From the NCBI RefSeq assembly GCF_002127225.1, contig NZ_NFUR01000004.1, positions 310,001 through 374,000 on the forward strand: a stretch of DNA of 64,000 nt, given 5' to 3'. The DNA is from Sphingomonas sp. IBVSS2. GTDB lineage: Bacteria; Pseudomonadota; Alphaproteobacteria; Sphingomonadales; Sphingomonadaceae. The notes beneath the pieces are model-generated. The model did not search any database. It was not told the DNA's origin and saw only the letters and a program-made list of their open reading frames with translations. Shown here one piece after another: positions 53,434-62,235 of the stretch. The number at the start of each line of letters is the position of its first letter. Position 1 is the stretch's first letter. The position numbers were made by a program, and so were the translations under genes.

Positions 53434-53793
53434 CTAGTTGTCGGATTTCTGCCGCGTGGAGGGCGCCGGCTTGTAGCTCACCACGCACCAGTCCGGTGCG
53501 CAATTGGCGGCGGCTTCGATGATCGCGGCATAGCGCTCGACCGCCGCGCAGTCGGTGTCCGCGGCATAGAGGATGATCGGCCGGTGCGGAGTCTCGCGGC
53601 CGGCGCCGCTGGCGAAATCCTCCAGCGCGGTGTCGCTGGCGCGGATGAAGCCCCATAGCGCCTGGCCGCCATTGTCGCGCACCGCATAGGCATCGGCGCT
53701 CTTCCTGGGCAGCTTCGTGCCCCATTGCGCCGAAAGGTTGCAGGTCTTGTCCGGCACGGCGACCAGGGTCAGCGCCAGCGAGAACAGGATCAT
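53434..53793 (-). CDS. Hypothetical secreted protein in a TetR operon
   Basis: 119 residues. A short hydrophobic N-terminus (MILFSLALTLVAVPDKT) could be a signal peptide. The rest has four Cys (KTCNLS, DTDCAAV, NCAPDWCVV) and a mixed alpha/beta look. The start ATG overlaps the stop of the upstream TetR gene (53790-53793), so both are in one operon. No family recognised. Confidence 0.65.
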   Translation of the reverse strand: MILFSLALTLVAVPDKTCNLSAQWGTKLPRKSADAYAVRDNGGQALWGFIRASDTALEDFASGAGRETPHRPIILYAADTDCAAVERYAAIIEAAANCAPDWCVVSYKPAPSTRQKSDN

Positions 53794-54398
53794 TGCGGCC
53801 TCTCCATGTCGCCATGATGCTCGGCCATCGTCCGCGAGAGCTGCGCGACGGCCATCTGGCGTGCCTTGTCGCGCGGCAGGCCGAGCGCCCGCGCCATCGG
53901 GGCGCCGAGCAGCGCATCGCCCACCGCCATGAGAACGAGCTGGAGCGTCTCCTCGTGCAGCGAATGGGTCTTGTCGTCATGGCCCTCGGCCAGTTCGTCC
54001 ATCAGCCCGTGGATCGCCTCCAATATGGGATCCAGTGCGTCCTGGTTGCCGGTCAGGATCATCCAGCTCGCCAGCGCGCCGGCGCCGCCCTTGTCGAACG
54101 CGTCGAAGGTGAGGTTCACCACTTCGTGGTCGTCATGATCGCCGGAGCGCGCGCGCATCACGGCGGCGCTGATCTTGCTGGTCACGCCGCAGGCGATATT
54201 GGCCGCGAGTGCCTTTTGCAGCCCGGCGGCCGAGCCGAAATGGTGGAGCAGATTGGCATGGGTTCGCCCGATCCGCGCGGCGACCGCCTTCAGCGTCACG
54301 GCCTGCGGTCCCGCCTCGAGCAGCAGCGCGCGCGCGGCTTCCAGCGCGGCGTCGCGGGATTCTTCGGGAGAAAGGCGTTTGCGTGGTGCGGCGGTCAT
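53790..54398 (-). CDS. TetR-family transcriptional regulator
   Basis: 202 residues. HTH in VTLKAVAARIGRTHANLLHHFGSAAGLQ, the TetR recognition region (Asn-Leu-Leu-His-His-Phe in place of the usual LYYHF). The rest is an all-helical ligand domain. Ends overlapping the start of the downstream hypothetical gene (ATGA), so it may regulate its own operon. Ligand unknown. Confidence 0.87.
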   Translation of the reverse strand: MTAAPRKRLSPEESRDAALEAARALLLEAGPQAVTLKAVAARIGRTHANLLHHFGSAAGLQKALAANIACGVTSKISAAVMRARSGDHDDHEVVNLTFDAFDKGGAGALASWMILTGNQDALDPILEAIHGLMDELAEGHDDKTHSLHEETLQLVLMAVGDALLGAPMARALGLPRDKARQMAVAQLSRTMAEHHGDMERPQ

Positions 54399-54473
54399 CT
54401 TCTGCTGTGTCGTCCCCGGAAACCCCCGGCTTAGGGCATGATTTCCAAGGGGGAAAGCACAGACATCAAGCGA

Positions 54474-54500
54474 TCCTCCCCGGGGCGGCCCCGGGGAGGA
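54474..54500. terminator. GC-rich hairpin after the GNAT gene
   Basis: TCCTCCCCGGGGC (54474-54486) is inverted in 54488-54500. It lies 4 bases beyond the GNAT stop (minus strand). No U-run. Confidence 0.5.
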
Positions 54501-54503
54501 CGG

Positions 54504-55061
54504 TCATGCCGCCATTCGGTCGTCCGCATCGCCGCCGCCGCAATCGCCCTCCGAGAGGTCGATTTCGTAGCGCGCGCTCGCCACGTCGCAGCCGCGACCG
54601 CGCGAATACATGGTGACGAGCTGGCCCGTCGGGCGGAAACCCAGCTTGCGCAGCACCCGGCCCGAGGCGGGATTGTCGATGAAATGGCCGGCGGTGATGC
54701 GGCGAACGCCGCGCGCCCGCGCGGCCTGCAGCACGGCGCGCCCGGCCTCGGTCGCGAAACCATGGCCCCAGGCATCCGGGGTCAGCCAATAGCCGAGCTC
54801 GTTGGGTTCGTCCTTCCAGACGCCCACCGCCATGCCGCCGATCAGGCGGATCGCGCCGGCCCGATGCTCGAACACCAGGAACTTGGGTTCGATCGGGTTG
54901 CCGAAACCGGCGAGAAACGTCTCGGCGGCTTCGAGCGGATAGGGCCAGGGCGGCAGGGCGAGGTTGCGCACCACGCTCTCATGTCCGATCGCCTGCGCCA
55001 GGGCATTGGCATCCTCGGGCCAGCCGGGCCGTAATGTCAGTCTTTGCGTTCGCACGAACAT
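54504..55061 (-). CDS. GNAT-family N-acetyltransferase (RimJ-like)
   Basis: 185 residues from ATG 55061 (AAGGAG 6 bases upstream). MFVRTQRLTLRPGWPEDANA is a RimJ/RimL-type start. NELGYWLTPDAWGHGFATEA contains the acetyl-CoA pyrophosphate loop (W-GHGFATEA). HFIDNPASGRVLRKLGF is motif B. The acceptor may be a ribosomal protein, another N-terminus or a small molecule. The C-terminus is acidic and Gly-rich. Stand-alone gene. Confidence 0.87.
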   Translation of the reverse strand: MFVRTQRLTLRPGWPEDANALAQAIGHESVVRNLALPPWPYPLEAAETFLAGFGNPIEPKFLVFEHRAGAIRLIGGMAVGVWKDEPNELGYWLTPDAWGHGFATEAGRAVLQAARARGVRRITAGHFIDNPASGRVLRKLGFRPTGQLVTMYSRGRGCDVASARYEIDLSEGDCGGGDADDRMAA

Positions 55062-55142
55062 GACCATCTCCTTGGTCCTGCGACGCCCCACGCCACGCTA
55101 CTGTGACGAGGTTGTTGCGCCGTGGTGTCAGGGAGGAAATAA

Positions 55143-55174
55143 AAAAGGGAGCCGGGGCGACCCGTCTCCCTTTT
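55143..55174 (-). terminator. Terminator after rplU-rpmA
   Basis: On the minus strand AAAAGGGAG (55174-55166) pairs with CTCCCTTTT (55151-55143), followed by TTATTT. It lies about 60 bases past the rpmA stop. Confidence 0.85.
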
Positions 55175-55235
55175 CAGCTGGTTCGTTCGTCGAACCCGGG
55201 TCGTCCTGGTGGACAACCCGGTCGGTTGCCCGATG

Positions 55236-55505
55236 TTACTCGGCAGCCTCCGCAATCATGTCTACCGAACAGAACTTGCGGCCAAGCTTGCCTTCCTTGA
55301 ACGACACGCGGCCGTCCACGAGCGCGAAAAGGGTATGGTCCTTGCCCATGCCCACGTTCACGCCCGGATAGAATTTGGTGCCGCGCTGGCGCACGAGGAT
55401 GTTGCCCGCAACCGCGAGCTCGCCACCGAACTTCTTCACGCCGAGACGACGGCCGGCCGAATCACGACCGTTACGCGAAGAGCCGCCTGCCTTCTTATGT
55501 GCCAT
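55236..55505 (-). CDS. rpmA: 50S ribosomal protein L27
   Basis: 89 residues. [20 protein letters not shown] is the conserved N-terminus reaching toward the peptidyl-transferase centre. [20 protein letters not shown] and [20 protein letters not shown] complete the family pattern. It follows rplU by 25 bases, the standard rplU-rpmA operon. Confidence 0.98.
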   Translation of the reverse strand: MAHKKAGGSSRNGRDSAGRRLGVKKFGGELAVAGNILVRQRGTKFYPGVNVGMGKDHTLFALVDGRVSFKEGKLGRKFCSVDMIAEAAE

Positions 55506-55530
55506 GCTCTATACTCCTCGTATCTCTGGC

Positions 55531-55908
55531 TTACGCTTCCGCGGCCGGGGTCTCGCCCTCGGCAGCAGCGGCCTTCTTCGCCTTCGGCGCGGCCTTCTTC
55601 TTCTCTTCCTGCGCACCGATGGCGGTGATCTTCAGGATGGTGTGGTTCTGGCGGTGGCCGTTCTTGCGGCGATAATTGTGCCGGCGGCGCTTCTTGAAGA
55701 CGATGACCTTCTCGCCCTTCGCCTGCGCGACGATCTCGGCCGAGACGGTGAGGCCCTCGGTGGACTTCAGCTCGCCACCTTCGCCGGCGAGCAGCACGTC
55801 GCCCAGCGTGACCGTCGAACCGGCCTCGCCGTCGAGCTTCTCGACCACGATCTTGTCTCCCGCGGCAACGCGATACTGCTTGCCGCCCGTGCGCACGATA
55901 GCGAACAT
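55531..55908 (-). CDS. rplU: 50S ribosomal protein L21
   Basis: 125 residues from ATG 55908. [20 protein letters not shown] is the conserved start, and [20 protein letters not shown] the RNA-binding segment. A C-terminal Lys/Ala-rich extension of about 25 residues ([20 protein letters not shown]) goes beyond the usual length, as in other sphingomonads. The open frame upstream to 56016 is not used. Confidence 0.98.
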   Translation of the reverse strand: MFAIVRTGGKQYRVAAGDKIVVEKLDGEAGSTVTLGDVLLAGEGGELKSTEGLTVSAEIVAQAKGEKVIVFKKRRRHNYRRKNGHRQNHTILKITAIGAQEEKKKAAPKAKKAAAAEGETPAAEA

Positions 55909-56025
55909 CGGTCTCTTCTCTGGTTCAAATGCTTGTGCCCGCCAAGGTTGCACCCCGGCAGGAGGAAGGGCGCAGCTAAGGGAGGCGGGATCAGAAGTCA
56001 ACCGGTAACTACCCAAAAGGGGCAG

Positions 56026-56406
56026 TTAATGCCGGTGCGTGCGCTTCAAGGTGTAGCGTCCGGCGGCATAGCCTTCGAAAAGCCCGTTGATCGCCGGATG
56101 GTCGACCGGTTCCTCGCTGTCGTCGGCCACCAGGTTCTGCTGGCTGACATAGGCGACGTAGCTCGATTCGTCGTTCTCGGCGAGCAGGTGGTAGAAGGGC
56201 TGGTCCTTGCGCGGGCGCACGTCCTCCGGAATCGCTTCGTACCATTCGTCGCTGTTGGCGAACACGGGGTCGACGTCGAAGATCACGCCGCGGAACTCGA
56301 ACTGCCGGTGACGCACCACTTCGCCGATGGCGAAACGGGCGGTGGCGACCGGCGGCATCGGAATTCCGGGTTCATAGGGAATCGGGGCGCCGGGGGGCTG
56401 AGTCAT
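56026..56406 (-). CDS. hspQ: Heat shock protein HspQ-like (YccV family)
   Basis: 126 residues. The core [40 protein letters not shown] and [20 protein letters not shown], then VAYVSQQNL is the YccV/HspQ domain (hemimethylated-DNA binding in older annotation; protease-modulating in E. coli). An N-terminal extension of about 20 residues is Pro-rich. Single gene between rplU-rpmA and the tRNA. Confidence 0.9.
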   Translation of the reverse strand: MTQPPGAPIPYEPGIPMPPVATARFAIGEVVRHRQFEFRGVIFDVDPVFANSDEWYEAIPEDVRPRKDQPFYHLLAENDESSYVAYVSQQNLVADDSEEPVDHPAINGLFEGYAAGRYTLKRTHRH

Positions 56407-56528
56407 GCCTTTAATCTAATATCTCCGCGCGCAGGTACAAGGATGCGCTTGCAGTATCCGAAACGCTGCGCTAGGGGCGCCCGCTCACAGCGACCGACGC
56501 GGAACTCTTCCGCGCACAATCGCCTCGC

Positions 56529-56618
56529 GGAGAGGTGGCAGAGTGGTCGAATGCGCCGCACTCGAAATGCGGTTTACGGGCAACCGTAACGTGGGTTCGA
56601 ATCCCACCCTCTCCGCCA
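56529..56618 (+). tRNA. tRNA-Ser (anticodon CGA)
   Basis: A complete class II tRNA. Acceptor arm GGAGAGG (56529-56535) pairs with CCTCTCC (56608-56614); discriminator G and encoded CCA end at 56618. The anticodon stem CCGCA/TGCGG encloses the loop CTCGAAA with anticodon CGA at 56563-56565 (reads UCG). A long variable arm (TTTACGGGCAACCGTAAC) and TTCGAAT T-loop identify it as serine tRNA. Confidence 0.97.
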
Positions 56619-56778
56619 GTTCTTGTGTCAGTGCCTCGCATGAGCCCGGGCGATCGTCCGGCCTTCCGAACCCCGGCGGGTTCGAACCGTCTCCGCTGCG
56701 CTCCGCCACAAATCCCGATCGAGCCTGATTCCGGCGCCGTCCCGATCCCCGGCGCGCGCGGGCTTGCGGATCGACGCG

Positions 56779-58362
56779 TCATGCCTGTGTCGTGCTTCCC
56801 GAGATCCTGTGCTCGAACAATGCCGCCGCGGCCGCGGCGTCCAGGGGCGCGCCGAGCAGGTCTCCCTGGCCTTGCTCGCAACCGGTGCCCAGCAGCGCGC
56901 CCTCCTGGTCGCTGGCTTCGATGCCTTCCGCGGCGATGGTGAGCCCGAGGCCATGGCCGAGGCCGACCAGCGCCTGCACGATCCCGGCGCTTTCGCGCTC
57001 GCGCGTCATTGCCTGCACGAAGCTGCGGTCGATCTTCACCTTGTCGAGGCGGAAGCTGCGCAGATGATAGAGGCTCGAATAGCCGGTGCCGAAATTGTCG
57101 AGCGCGATGCGGACGCCCGCCGCCCTGAGATTGCCGAGCACGGCGCGCGCATTGTCCAGATCGGCGACGAAGGCGCTTTCGGTCACGTCGACCTCGAGGC
57201 GGGCAGGCGCGATGCCCGCCTCGCCCAGGATGCGCAGGATCCGGGCGGCGAGGAGATTGTCCCTGAGCTGGCTTGCGTGAATGTCGATCGACAGAGTGAT
57301 GCTCGCGGGCCAGGAACGCGCCGCGGCGCAGCCCAGGCGCAGCACGCGCTCGCCCAGCGCATGGATCAGGCCGACTTCGTCGGCGATGGCCAGGAACCGC
57401 TCGATCGGGATCTCGCCATGCTCGGCGTCGATCCAGCGCGGTGCCGCTTCGAAGCCGACCACCGCGTGCGTGCGAAGATCGAAGGCGGGGCGATAGACGA
57501 TGTCGATTCGCTCTTCGTCGAGCGCCCGGCGCAACGCCGCCTCCATCGCGGCACGCTCGCGGATTCGCACGTCCATCTGCGGCTCGAAGAAGCGAAGTGC
57601 CGAGCGTCGCTCGGCCTTGGCGCGGTAGAGCGCGACGTCCGCCTTGCGCATCGCTTCCTCGACGTTCGTGGCGTCGACCGGGACCAGCGCGATCCCGATG
57701 CCGGCGCCGACGCGGTGCGTGGCGCCCGCTGCATGGACGGGGAGGTCGAGCGCATCGATCACGCGAAGCGCGATGTTGGTCGCGGCTTCGGGATCGGCGA
57801 GATGGGTGGCCAGGATCGCGAATTCGTCGCCGCCGAACCGCGCGACCATGTCGCCGTCCCGGATCGCGCCGAGCAGGCGCTGGGCAACGACGATGAGAAG
57901 CTCGTCGCCGGCCCCGTGCCCGTGCACGTCGTTGATGGATTTGAAGCCGTTCAGGTCGAGCAGGAGCACGGCATGCGAAGCGCCCGCTCGCGGAGGCGCC
58001 CCCACCGCCGCGGCAAGCGCATCGTCGAATTGGCGGCGGTTGGGCAGGCCGGTCAATACGTCCTGATAGGCGAGCCTGCGGACTTCGCCTTCCGCCGACA
58101 GCCGGCGAGCCATCTCGCGCTTCTGGCGCAGATATTGGCGGGCGCCGAACAGCAGCAGGCCCAGCGCCAGCACTGCGCCCAGCAGCAGCGCCTCGTCGAG
58201 TTCGATCTCGGCCTTGTGGACGGTGAGGCTGCCTTCATTCTCGAACAGGTCGAAGGCGAATGCGCAATAGGCGAGTGCCGCTACCGCTGCCAGCACCAGC
58301 CCCAGGTCGCGAATGGCGAAACGGTGGCGAATGATGAAACTCCGGATCGCGGGCCAATGCAT
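56779..58362 (-). CDS. GGDEF protein with a degenerate EAL domain
   Basis: 527 residues. Two N-terminal transmembrane helices (about 20-42 and 58-75), a GGDEF domain with intact RFGGDEF (likely active diguanylate cyclase), and a C-terminal EAL-type domain. In the latter the signature is FEAAPRW instead of EALxRW, the DDFGTG loop reads DNFGTG, and the metal-binding Asn of SxNxS is Asp (SIDIHASQL). Glu in TES, Lys in KIDRSFV and Glu in AEGIE remain. The phosphodiesterase is therefore probably impaired and may act as a c-di-GMP sensor. Divergent from a kinase gene. Confidence 0.88.
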   Translation of the reverse strand: MHWPAIRSFIIRHRFAIRDLGLVLAAVAALAYCAFAFDLFENEGSLTVHKAEIELDEALLLGAVLALGLLLFGARQYLRQKREMARRLSAEGEVRRLAYQDVLTGLPNRRQFDDALAAAVGAPPRAGASHAVLLLDLNGFKSINDVHGHGAGDELLIVVAQRLLGAIRDGDMVARFGGDEFAILATHLADPEAATNIALRVIDALDLPVHAAGATHRVGAGIGIALVPVDATNVEEAMRKADVALYRAKAERRSALRFFEPQMDVRIRERAAMEAALRRALDEERIDIVYRPAFDLRTHAVVGFEAAPRWIDAEHGEIPIERFLAIADEVGLIHALGERVLRLGCAAARSWPASITLSIDIHASQLRDNLLAARILRILGEAGIAPARLEVDVTESAFVADLDNARAVLGNLRAAGVRIALDNFGTGYSSLYHLRSFRLDKVKIDRSFVQAMTRERESAGIVQALVGLGHGLGLTIAAEGIEASDQEGALLGTGCEQGQGDLLGAPLDAAAAAALFEHRISGSTTQA

Positions 58363-58456
58363 GCGAAACCTCTCGGACCCGGATAATATCAGTCATTGCT
58401 TGTCAAAGCATTGCCGCGATCCTCGGCGGCGGTTTCCCGGCACTTATGTCGATACC

Positions 58457-58474
58457 CGGGCATATCGGGCATAT
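58457..58474. repeat. Two adjacent CGGGCATAT repeats upstream of the kinase gene
   Basis: 58457-58465 and 58466-58474 are identical and directly abut, ending 8 bases before the likely kinase start. They may be a binding site for a regulator, for example the adjacent response regulator. Confidence 0.4.
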
Positions 58475-58482
58475 ATGCAGGC

Positions 58483-59547
58483 ATGTTCGAAACGGGCGGA
58501 TTCCCCATGCAATGGAAATCATGGCTGCAGGCGGTGGCGATCGCGGCGCTCATGGCCGGCATCTTCATCGCCGACACGGTCACCGACCTCGAGATCGCCG
58601 CGGCCGTCTTCTACATCGCCATCATCCTGCTGGCGGTCGGGCGATTTCCCCGCCGCAACGTCGTCGCGCTCGCCGGGCTGTGCATCCTGCTCACGCTGGT
58701 GAGCTCCACGCTGACTGCCGGCGGCTCTCGCCAGGCGGGTATCGTCAACATGGCGATCAGCACTTCCGCGATCGGCATCGCGACCTGGCTTGCGCTCAGG
58801 GTGGTGGCGGCCGAGGCCGCGGCGCACGAAGCGCGGGCGCAGCTCGTCAGGATCGCGCGGGTGACCAGTCTCGGTGAACTCACCGCCTCGATCGCGCACG
58901 AAGTCAACCAGCCCTTGGCCGGGATCGTCAGCAGCAGCAACGCCTGCCTGCGATGGCTGGGCCAGGATCCGCCCAATGTCGAAAAGGCGCGCGGTTCGGC
59001 GGAACGAATCCTGGGCGATGCGAACCGGGCGGCCGCGGTGATCCAGCGCGTGCGGAGCCTGGCCCGGCATGAAGCGCCCAAACGCGAACGGGTCGATCTG
59101 AACGAGATCGTCGGCGAAGCGGTCATGCTGGCGCAGGGCGCGCTCGATCGTGGCGGCGTCAGCGTGAAGCTGGATCTGGCGGAGACATTGCCGGTCGTGC
59201 TGGCGGACCGGGTGCAGCTTCACCAGGTCGTCGGCAATCTTCTGCTCAACGCGATCGAGGCGCTGGCGCGCGCGCCGGAAGCGGAGCGGCGGATCGTGAT
59301 CGCCACCACGACGGAGGATTCGTCGGTGGTCATGACGATCGCGGACTCCGGCATGGGCTTCGCGGCCGGCGCCCAGGACCATCTGTTCGAGGCGTTCTGG
59401 ACGACCCGGGAAGGCGGCACCGGCATCGGCCTGACGATCAGCCGGGCTATCGTCGAGGCGCATGGCGGGCGTATCTGGGCTGCCGCGAACGCCCCCTCCG
59501 GTGCCGTTTTCCGCGTGAGCCTGCCGATTTCGGGAGCGAGGCAATGA
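58483..59547 (+). CDS. Sensor histidine kinase (FixL/TodS-like class)
   Basis: About 354 residues from ATG 58483 (another start, ATG 58507, gives MQWKSW). N-terminal membrane helices (about 15-110), then DHp with SLGELTASIAHEVNQPLAGI (acceptor His), and ATPase boxes NLLLNAIEAL, IADSGMGF and GGTGIGLTISRAIVEAHGG, all intact. The HEVNQPL form is typical of FixL-like and S. meliloti DctB-like kinases. The stop overlaps the response regulator gene (ATGA at 59544), so the two form a two-component pair. Confidence 0.88.
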   Translation: MFETGGFPMQWKSWLQAVAIAALMAGIFIADTVTDLEIAAAVFYIAIILLAVGRFPRRNVVALAGLCILLTLVSSTLTAGGSRQAGIVNMAISTSAIGIATWLALRVVAAEAAAHEARAQLVRIARVTSLGELTASIAHEVNQPLAGIVSSSNACLRWLGQDPPNVEKARGSAERILGDANRAAAVIQRVRSLARHEAPKRERVDLNEIVGEAVMLAQGALDRGGVSVKLDLAETLPVVLADRVQLHQVVGNLLLNAIEALARAPEAERRIVIATTTEDSSVVMTIADSGMGFAAGAQDHLFEAFWTTREGGTGIGLTISRAIVEAHGGRIWAAANAPSGAVFRVSLPISGARQ

Positions 59548-60191
59548 CGATCGAAGCGATGGCCCCCGCCGAGGATGGTCCGGCGCCGATCGTCCATATT
59601 ATCGACGACGATGCCTCGGTTCGTGCCGGTCTCGAGGATCTGCTCGCGTCCGTCGGCATCGGATGCCGGGCGTTTGCCTCCACGCAGGCCTTTCTCGCGC
59701 ACCCGTTGCCCCAGGCGCCCGGCTGCCTCGTGCTCGACGTTCGCATGCCAGGGCAGAGCGGCCTCGACTTCCAGCGCCAGATGAAGGAGCTCGGCATCCT
59801 GCTGCCCGTGATCTTCATTACCGGCCACGGCGATATCGCGATGGCCGCTCGCGCGATGAAGACGGGCGCGATCGAGTTCCTGGCCAAGCCGTTCGACGAA
59901 CAGGCGCTGCTCGACGCGATCAACGAGGGAATCGCCCGGGATCGGGTCCGGCGCCGCGAGGCGGCGAGCCTCGCGCAGTTGCGCGGGCTTCACCACATGC
60001 TCACCGGTGGAGAGCGGGAAGTGATGGAACTGGTCGCGCAGGGATTGCTTAACAAGCAGATCGCGGCGCGGCTCGAAGTGAGCGAGGTCACTGTCAAGGT
60101 GCGCCGGGGCCAGGTCATGCGCAAGATGAACGCGCGATCGCTGCCCGATCTGGTGCGCATCCATGATCGGCTGTTCCCGCCTTCGGAATAG
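59544..60191 (+). CDS. FixJ/LuxR-type response regulator
   Basis: 215 residues. Receiver domain: VHIIDDDASVRAGLEDLL, LVLDVRMPGQSGLDFQ with acceptor Asp, FITGHGDIAMAARAMKTGAI and FLAKPFD. LuxR-type HTH: LTGGEREVMELVAQGLLNKQ, IAARLEVSEVTVKVRRGQVM. It is the cognate partner of the kinase with which it overlaps by 4 bases. A strong palindrome lies just downstream, before the ABC transporter genes. Confidence 0.9.
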   Translation: MTIEAMAPAEDGPAPIVHIIDDDASVRAGLEDLLASVGIGCRAFASTQAFLAHPLPQAPGCLVLDVRMPGQSGLDFQRQMKELGILLPVIFITGHGDIAMAARAMKTGAIEFLAKPFDEQALLDAINEGIARDRVRRREAASLAQLRGLHHMLTGGEREVMELVAQGLLNKQIAARLEVSEVTVKVRRGQVMRKMNARSLPDLVRIHDRLFPPSE

Positions 60192-60211
60192 TCGAAACAA
60201 GGAGCAGTTGG

Positions 60212-60227
60212 ATATACCATGGTATAT
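60212..60227. promoter_or_regulatory. Perfect 16-bp palindrome ATATACCATGGTATAT
   Basis: In the 272-base gap between the response regulator and the ABC permease genes. A perfect dyad with AT-rich ends is what a dimeric repressor or activator would recognise. About 235 bases before the permease start. The rest of the gap has a GC-rich hairpin-like segment (CCCCGCTTTCGCGGGG, 60318-60333). Confidence 0.5.
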
Positions 60228-60463
60228 ACCGACTATCCGATTTGCTTCGGTGCGCCGCGCGATTCCCTACTGGCAGGGCCGATCCCCAGTTGGTATCCGC
60301 CCGCCACGCCTTGCCCCGCTTTCGCGGGGGCGAGGCCATTCGAGGAACGCTAGCAAATGCCGAGCGACAGTAGTCGATCTATCGCGCCGTCGAGGGCGCC
60401 CGGCCGGGCCTAGTTTCTAGCGCTCGCCCGTGGCGGCCGAGATGGCCGGTCATGAGGTGAGCC

Positions 60464-62218
60464 ATGGTCTTCTTTTTCGAAGATGCCAGAGGTGGACGCC
60501 CGCTGGTGCGCTGGGTGCGCGCGGGCGGAGCGCCATCCTGGGCGGATTTGATCGTTTTCATCCTGCTCGCGGCGGGAGCGGTGCTCGTGTTCCACGGCGC
60601 CGGGGAGATGGGTGCGCCGCTGGCGCAGCTGCGCAGTGCGCCGGTGGTGCTCGATCCCGCGATGCTGCCCGAATATGCATTGCGCACCACGCTGCGCATG
60701 TTCGCCGCGCTCGGCGCGTCCTTGCTGTTCACCTTCGTGGTCGCCACGCTCGCGGCCAAGAGCCGCAAGGCGGCGCTCGTCATCGTGCCCGCGCTCGACA
60801 TCCTGCAGTCGGTGCCGGTGCTGGGTTTCCTCACCTTTACCGTCACGCTGTTCCTGGGGCTGTTTCCCGGCAGCCAGCTGGGTGCGGAATGCGCGGCGAT
60901 CTTCGCGATCTTCACCGCGCAGGCATGGAACATGGCATTCAGCTTCTATCAGTCGCTGCGCACTGTGCCCGGGGACCTGGACGAGGTCTCGCGCCAGTTC
61001 GGCTTCTCGGCATGGCGGCGTTTCGTCCGGCTCGAGCTGCCCTTCGCGCTGCCGGCGCTCGTCTGGAACATGATGATGTCGATGTCGGGCGCCTGGTTCT
61101 TCGTGGTCGCGTCCGAGGCGATCACCGTGGGGAAAACCACCATAACGCTGCCCGGCATCGGATCCTGGCTCGCCCTTGCGATCGACCGCGAGGATTTCGG
61201 CGCGATCGGCATGGCGGTGGGGGCGATGGCGGTCGTCATCCTGCTCTACGATCAGCTCGTCTTCCGGCCCATCGTCGCCTGGGCCGACAAGTTCCGCTTC
61301 GAGCAGACCGCCTCGCAGCAGCAGCCGCGCTCCTGGCTCTACGACCTGGTCCGCCGCACCCGCTGGCTGAACCGGCTCGGCGCGGCGATCGCCACGCCGC
61401 TGCGCCGGCTGGGCAGCTTCCCCCTGCCGCGCACGCCGGCGATGCGGCCGCTGCGCATCGCGCCCGCGGCGAGCCGGGCGCTGGACGGCCTGTGGCTGGC
61501 GCTGGTCGCCATCGTCGTGCTGGCGGCGTTCTGGACGCTTGCCCGCTACATCGCCCACAGCCTGTCCTGGGCGGACGGGGTGACCGCCTTCGGGCTGGGC
61601 CTGCTCACGCTGCTGCGCGTGGTGCTGCTGATCGCGATCGCCAGCCTGGTCTGGGTGCCGATCGGCGTGTGGATCGGCCTCCGGCCCGCCTGGGCCGAGC
61701 GGCTGCAACCGGTGGCGCAGTTTCTGGCCGCCTTTCCGGCGAACGTGATGTTCCCCTTCGCGGTCATCGCCATTCTCGGCCTGCGTCTCGATCCGAATAT
61801 CTGGCTGTCGCCGCTGATGGTGCTCGGCACCCAATGGTACATCCTGTTCAACGTCATCGCGGGCGCGAGCGCGATCCCGACGGACATGAAGGAAGCCTCG
61901 GCGATGTTCGGCATCCGCGGCTGGCAATGGTGGCGGCGCGTCGCGATTCCCGCGATCTTCCCCTATTACGTGACCGGCGCGCTCACTGCGTCGGGCGGCT
62001 CGTGGAACGCCAGCATCGTCGCCGAGTCCGTGAGCTGGGGCGACAAGCATCTCGAAGCCGCCGGGCTCGGGTCGTTCATCGCCAATGCCACGCAGGCGGG
62101 GGATTATCCGCGCGTCGCCCTGGGCATCGCGGTGATGAGCATCTTCGTCATCGCCTTCAATCGCACGCTATGGCGGCCGATGTACCGGTATGCCGAGCGC
62201 CGCCTCCGCCTCGATTGA
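60464..62218 (+). CDS. NitT/TauT-type ABC permease, two fused permease units
   Basis: 584 residues from ATG 60464 (GAGGTGAG upstream). Two copies of the binding-protein-dependent permease domain: the first with EVSRQFGFSAWRRFVRLELP, the second with EASAMFGIRGWQWWRRVAIP, both EAA-loop motifs. About 11-12 transmembrane helices. It is followed 17 bases later by the ATPase gene. Transport of nitrate/sulfonate/bicarbonate-like solute is suggested by family only. No periplasmic binding protein gene is seen nearby. Confidence 0.88.
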   Translation: MVFFFEDARGGRPLVRWVRAGGAPSWADLIVFILLAAGAVLVFHGAGEMGAPLAQLRSAPVVLDPAMLPEYALRTTLRMFAALGASLLFTFVVATLAAKSRKAALVIVPALDILQSVPVLGFLTFTVTLFLGLFPGSQLGAECAAIFAIFTAQAWNMAFSFYQSLRTVPGDLDEVSRQFGFSAWRRFVRLELPFALPALVWNMMMSMSGAWFFVVASEAITVGKTTITLPGIGSWLALAIDREDFGAIGMAVGAMAVVILLYDQLVFRPIVAWADKFRFEQTASQQQPRSWLYDLVRRTRWLNRLGAAIATPLRRLGSFPLPRTPAMRPLRIAPAASRALDGLWLALVAIVVLAAFWTLARYIAHSLSWADGVTAFGLGLLTLLRVVLLIAIASLVWVPIGVWIGLRPAWAERLQPVAQFLAAFPANVMFPFAVIAILGLRLDPNIWLSPLMVLGTQWYILFNVIAGASAIPTDMKEASAMFGIRGWQWWRRVAIPAIFPYYVTGALTASGGSWNASIVAESVSWGDKHLEAAGLGSFIANATQAGDYPRVALGIAVMSIFVIAFNRTLWRPMYRYAERRLRLD

Positions 62219-62235
62219 GCATCGGGAGTATCCGC

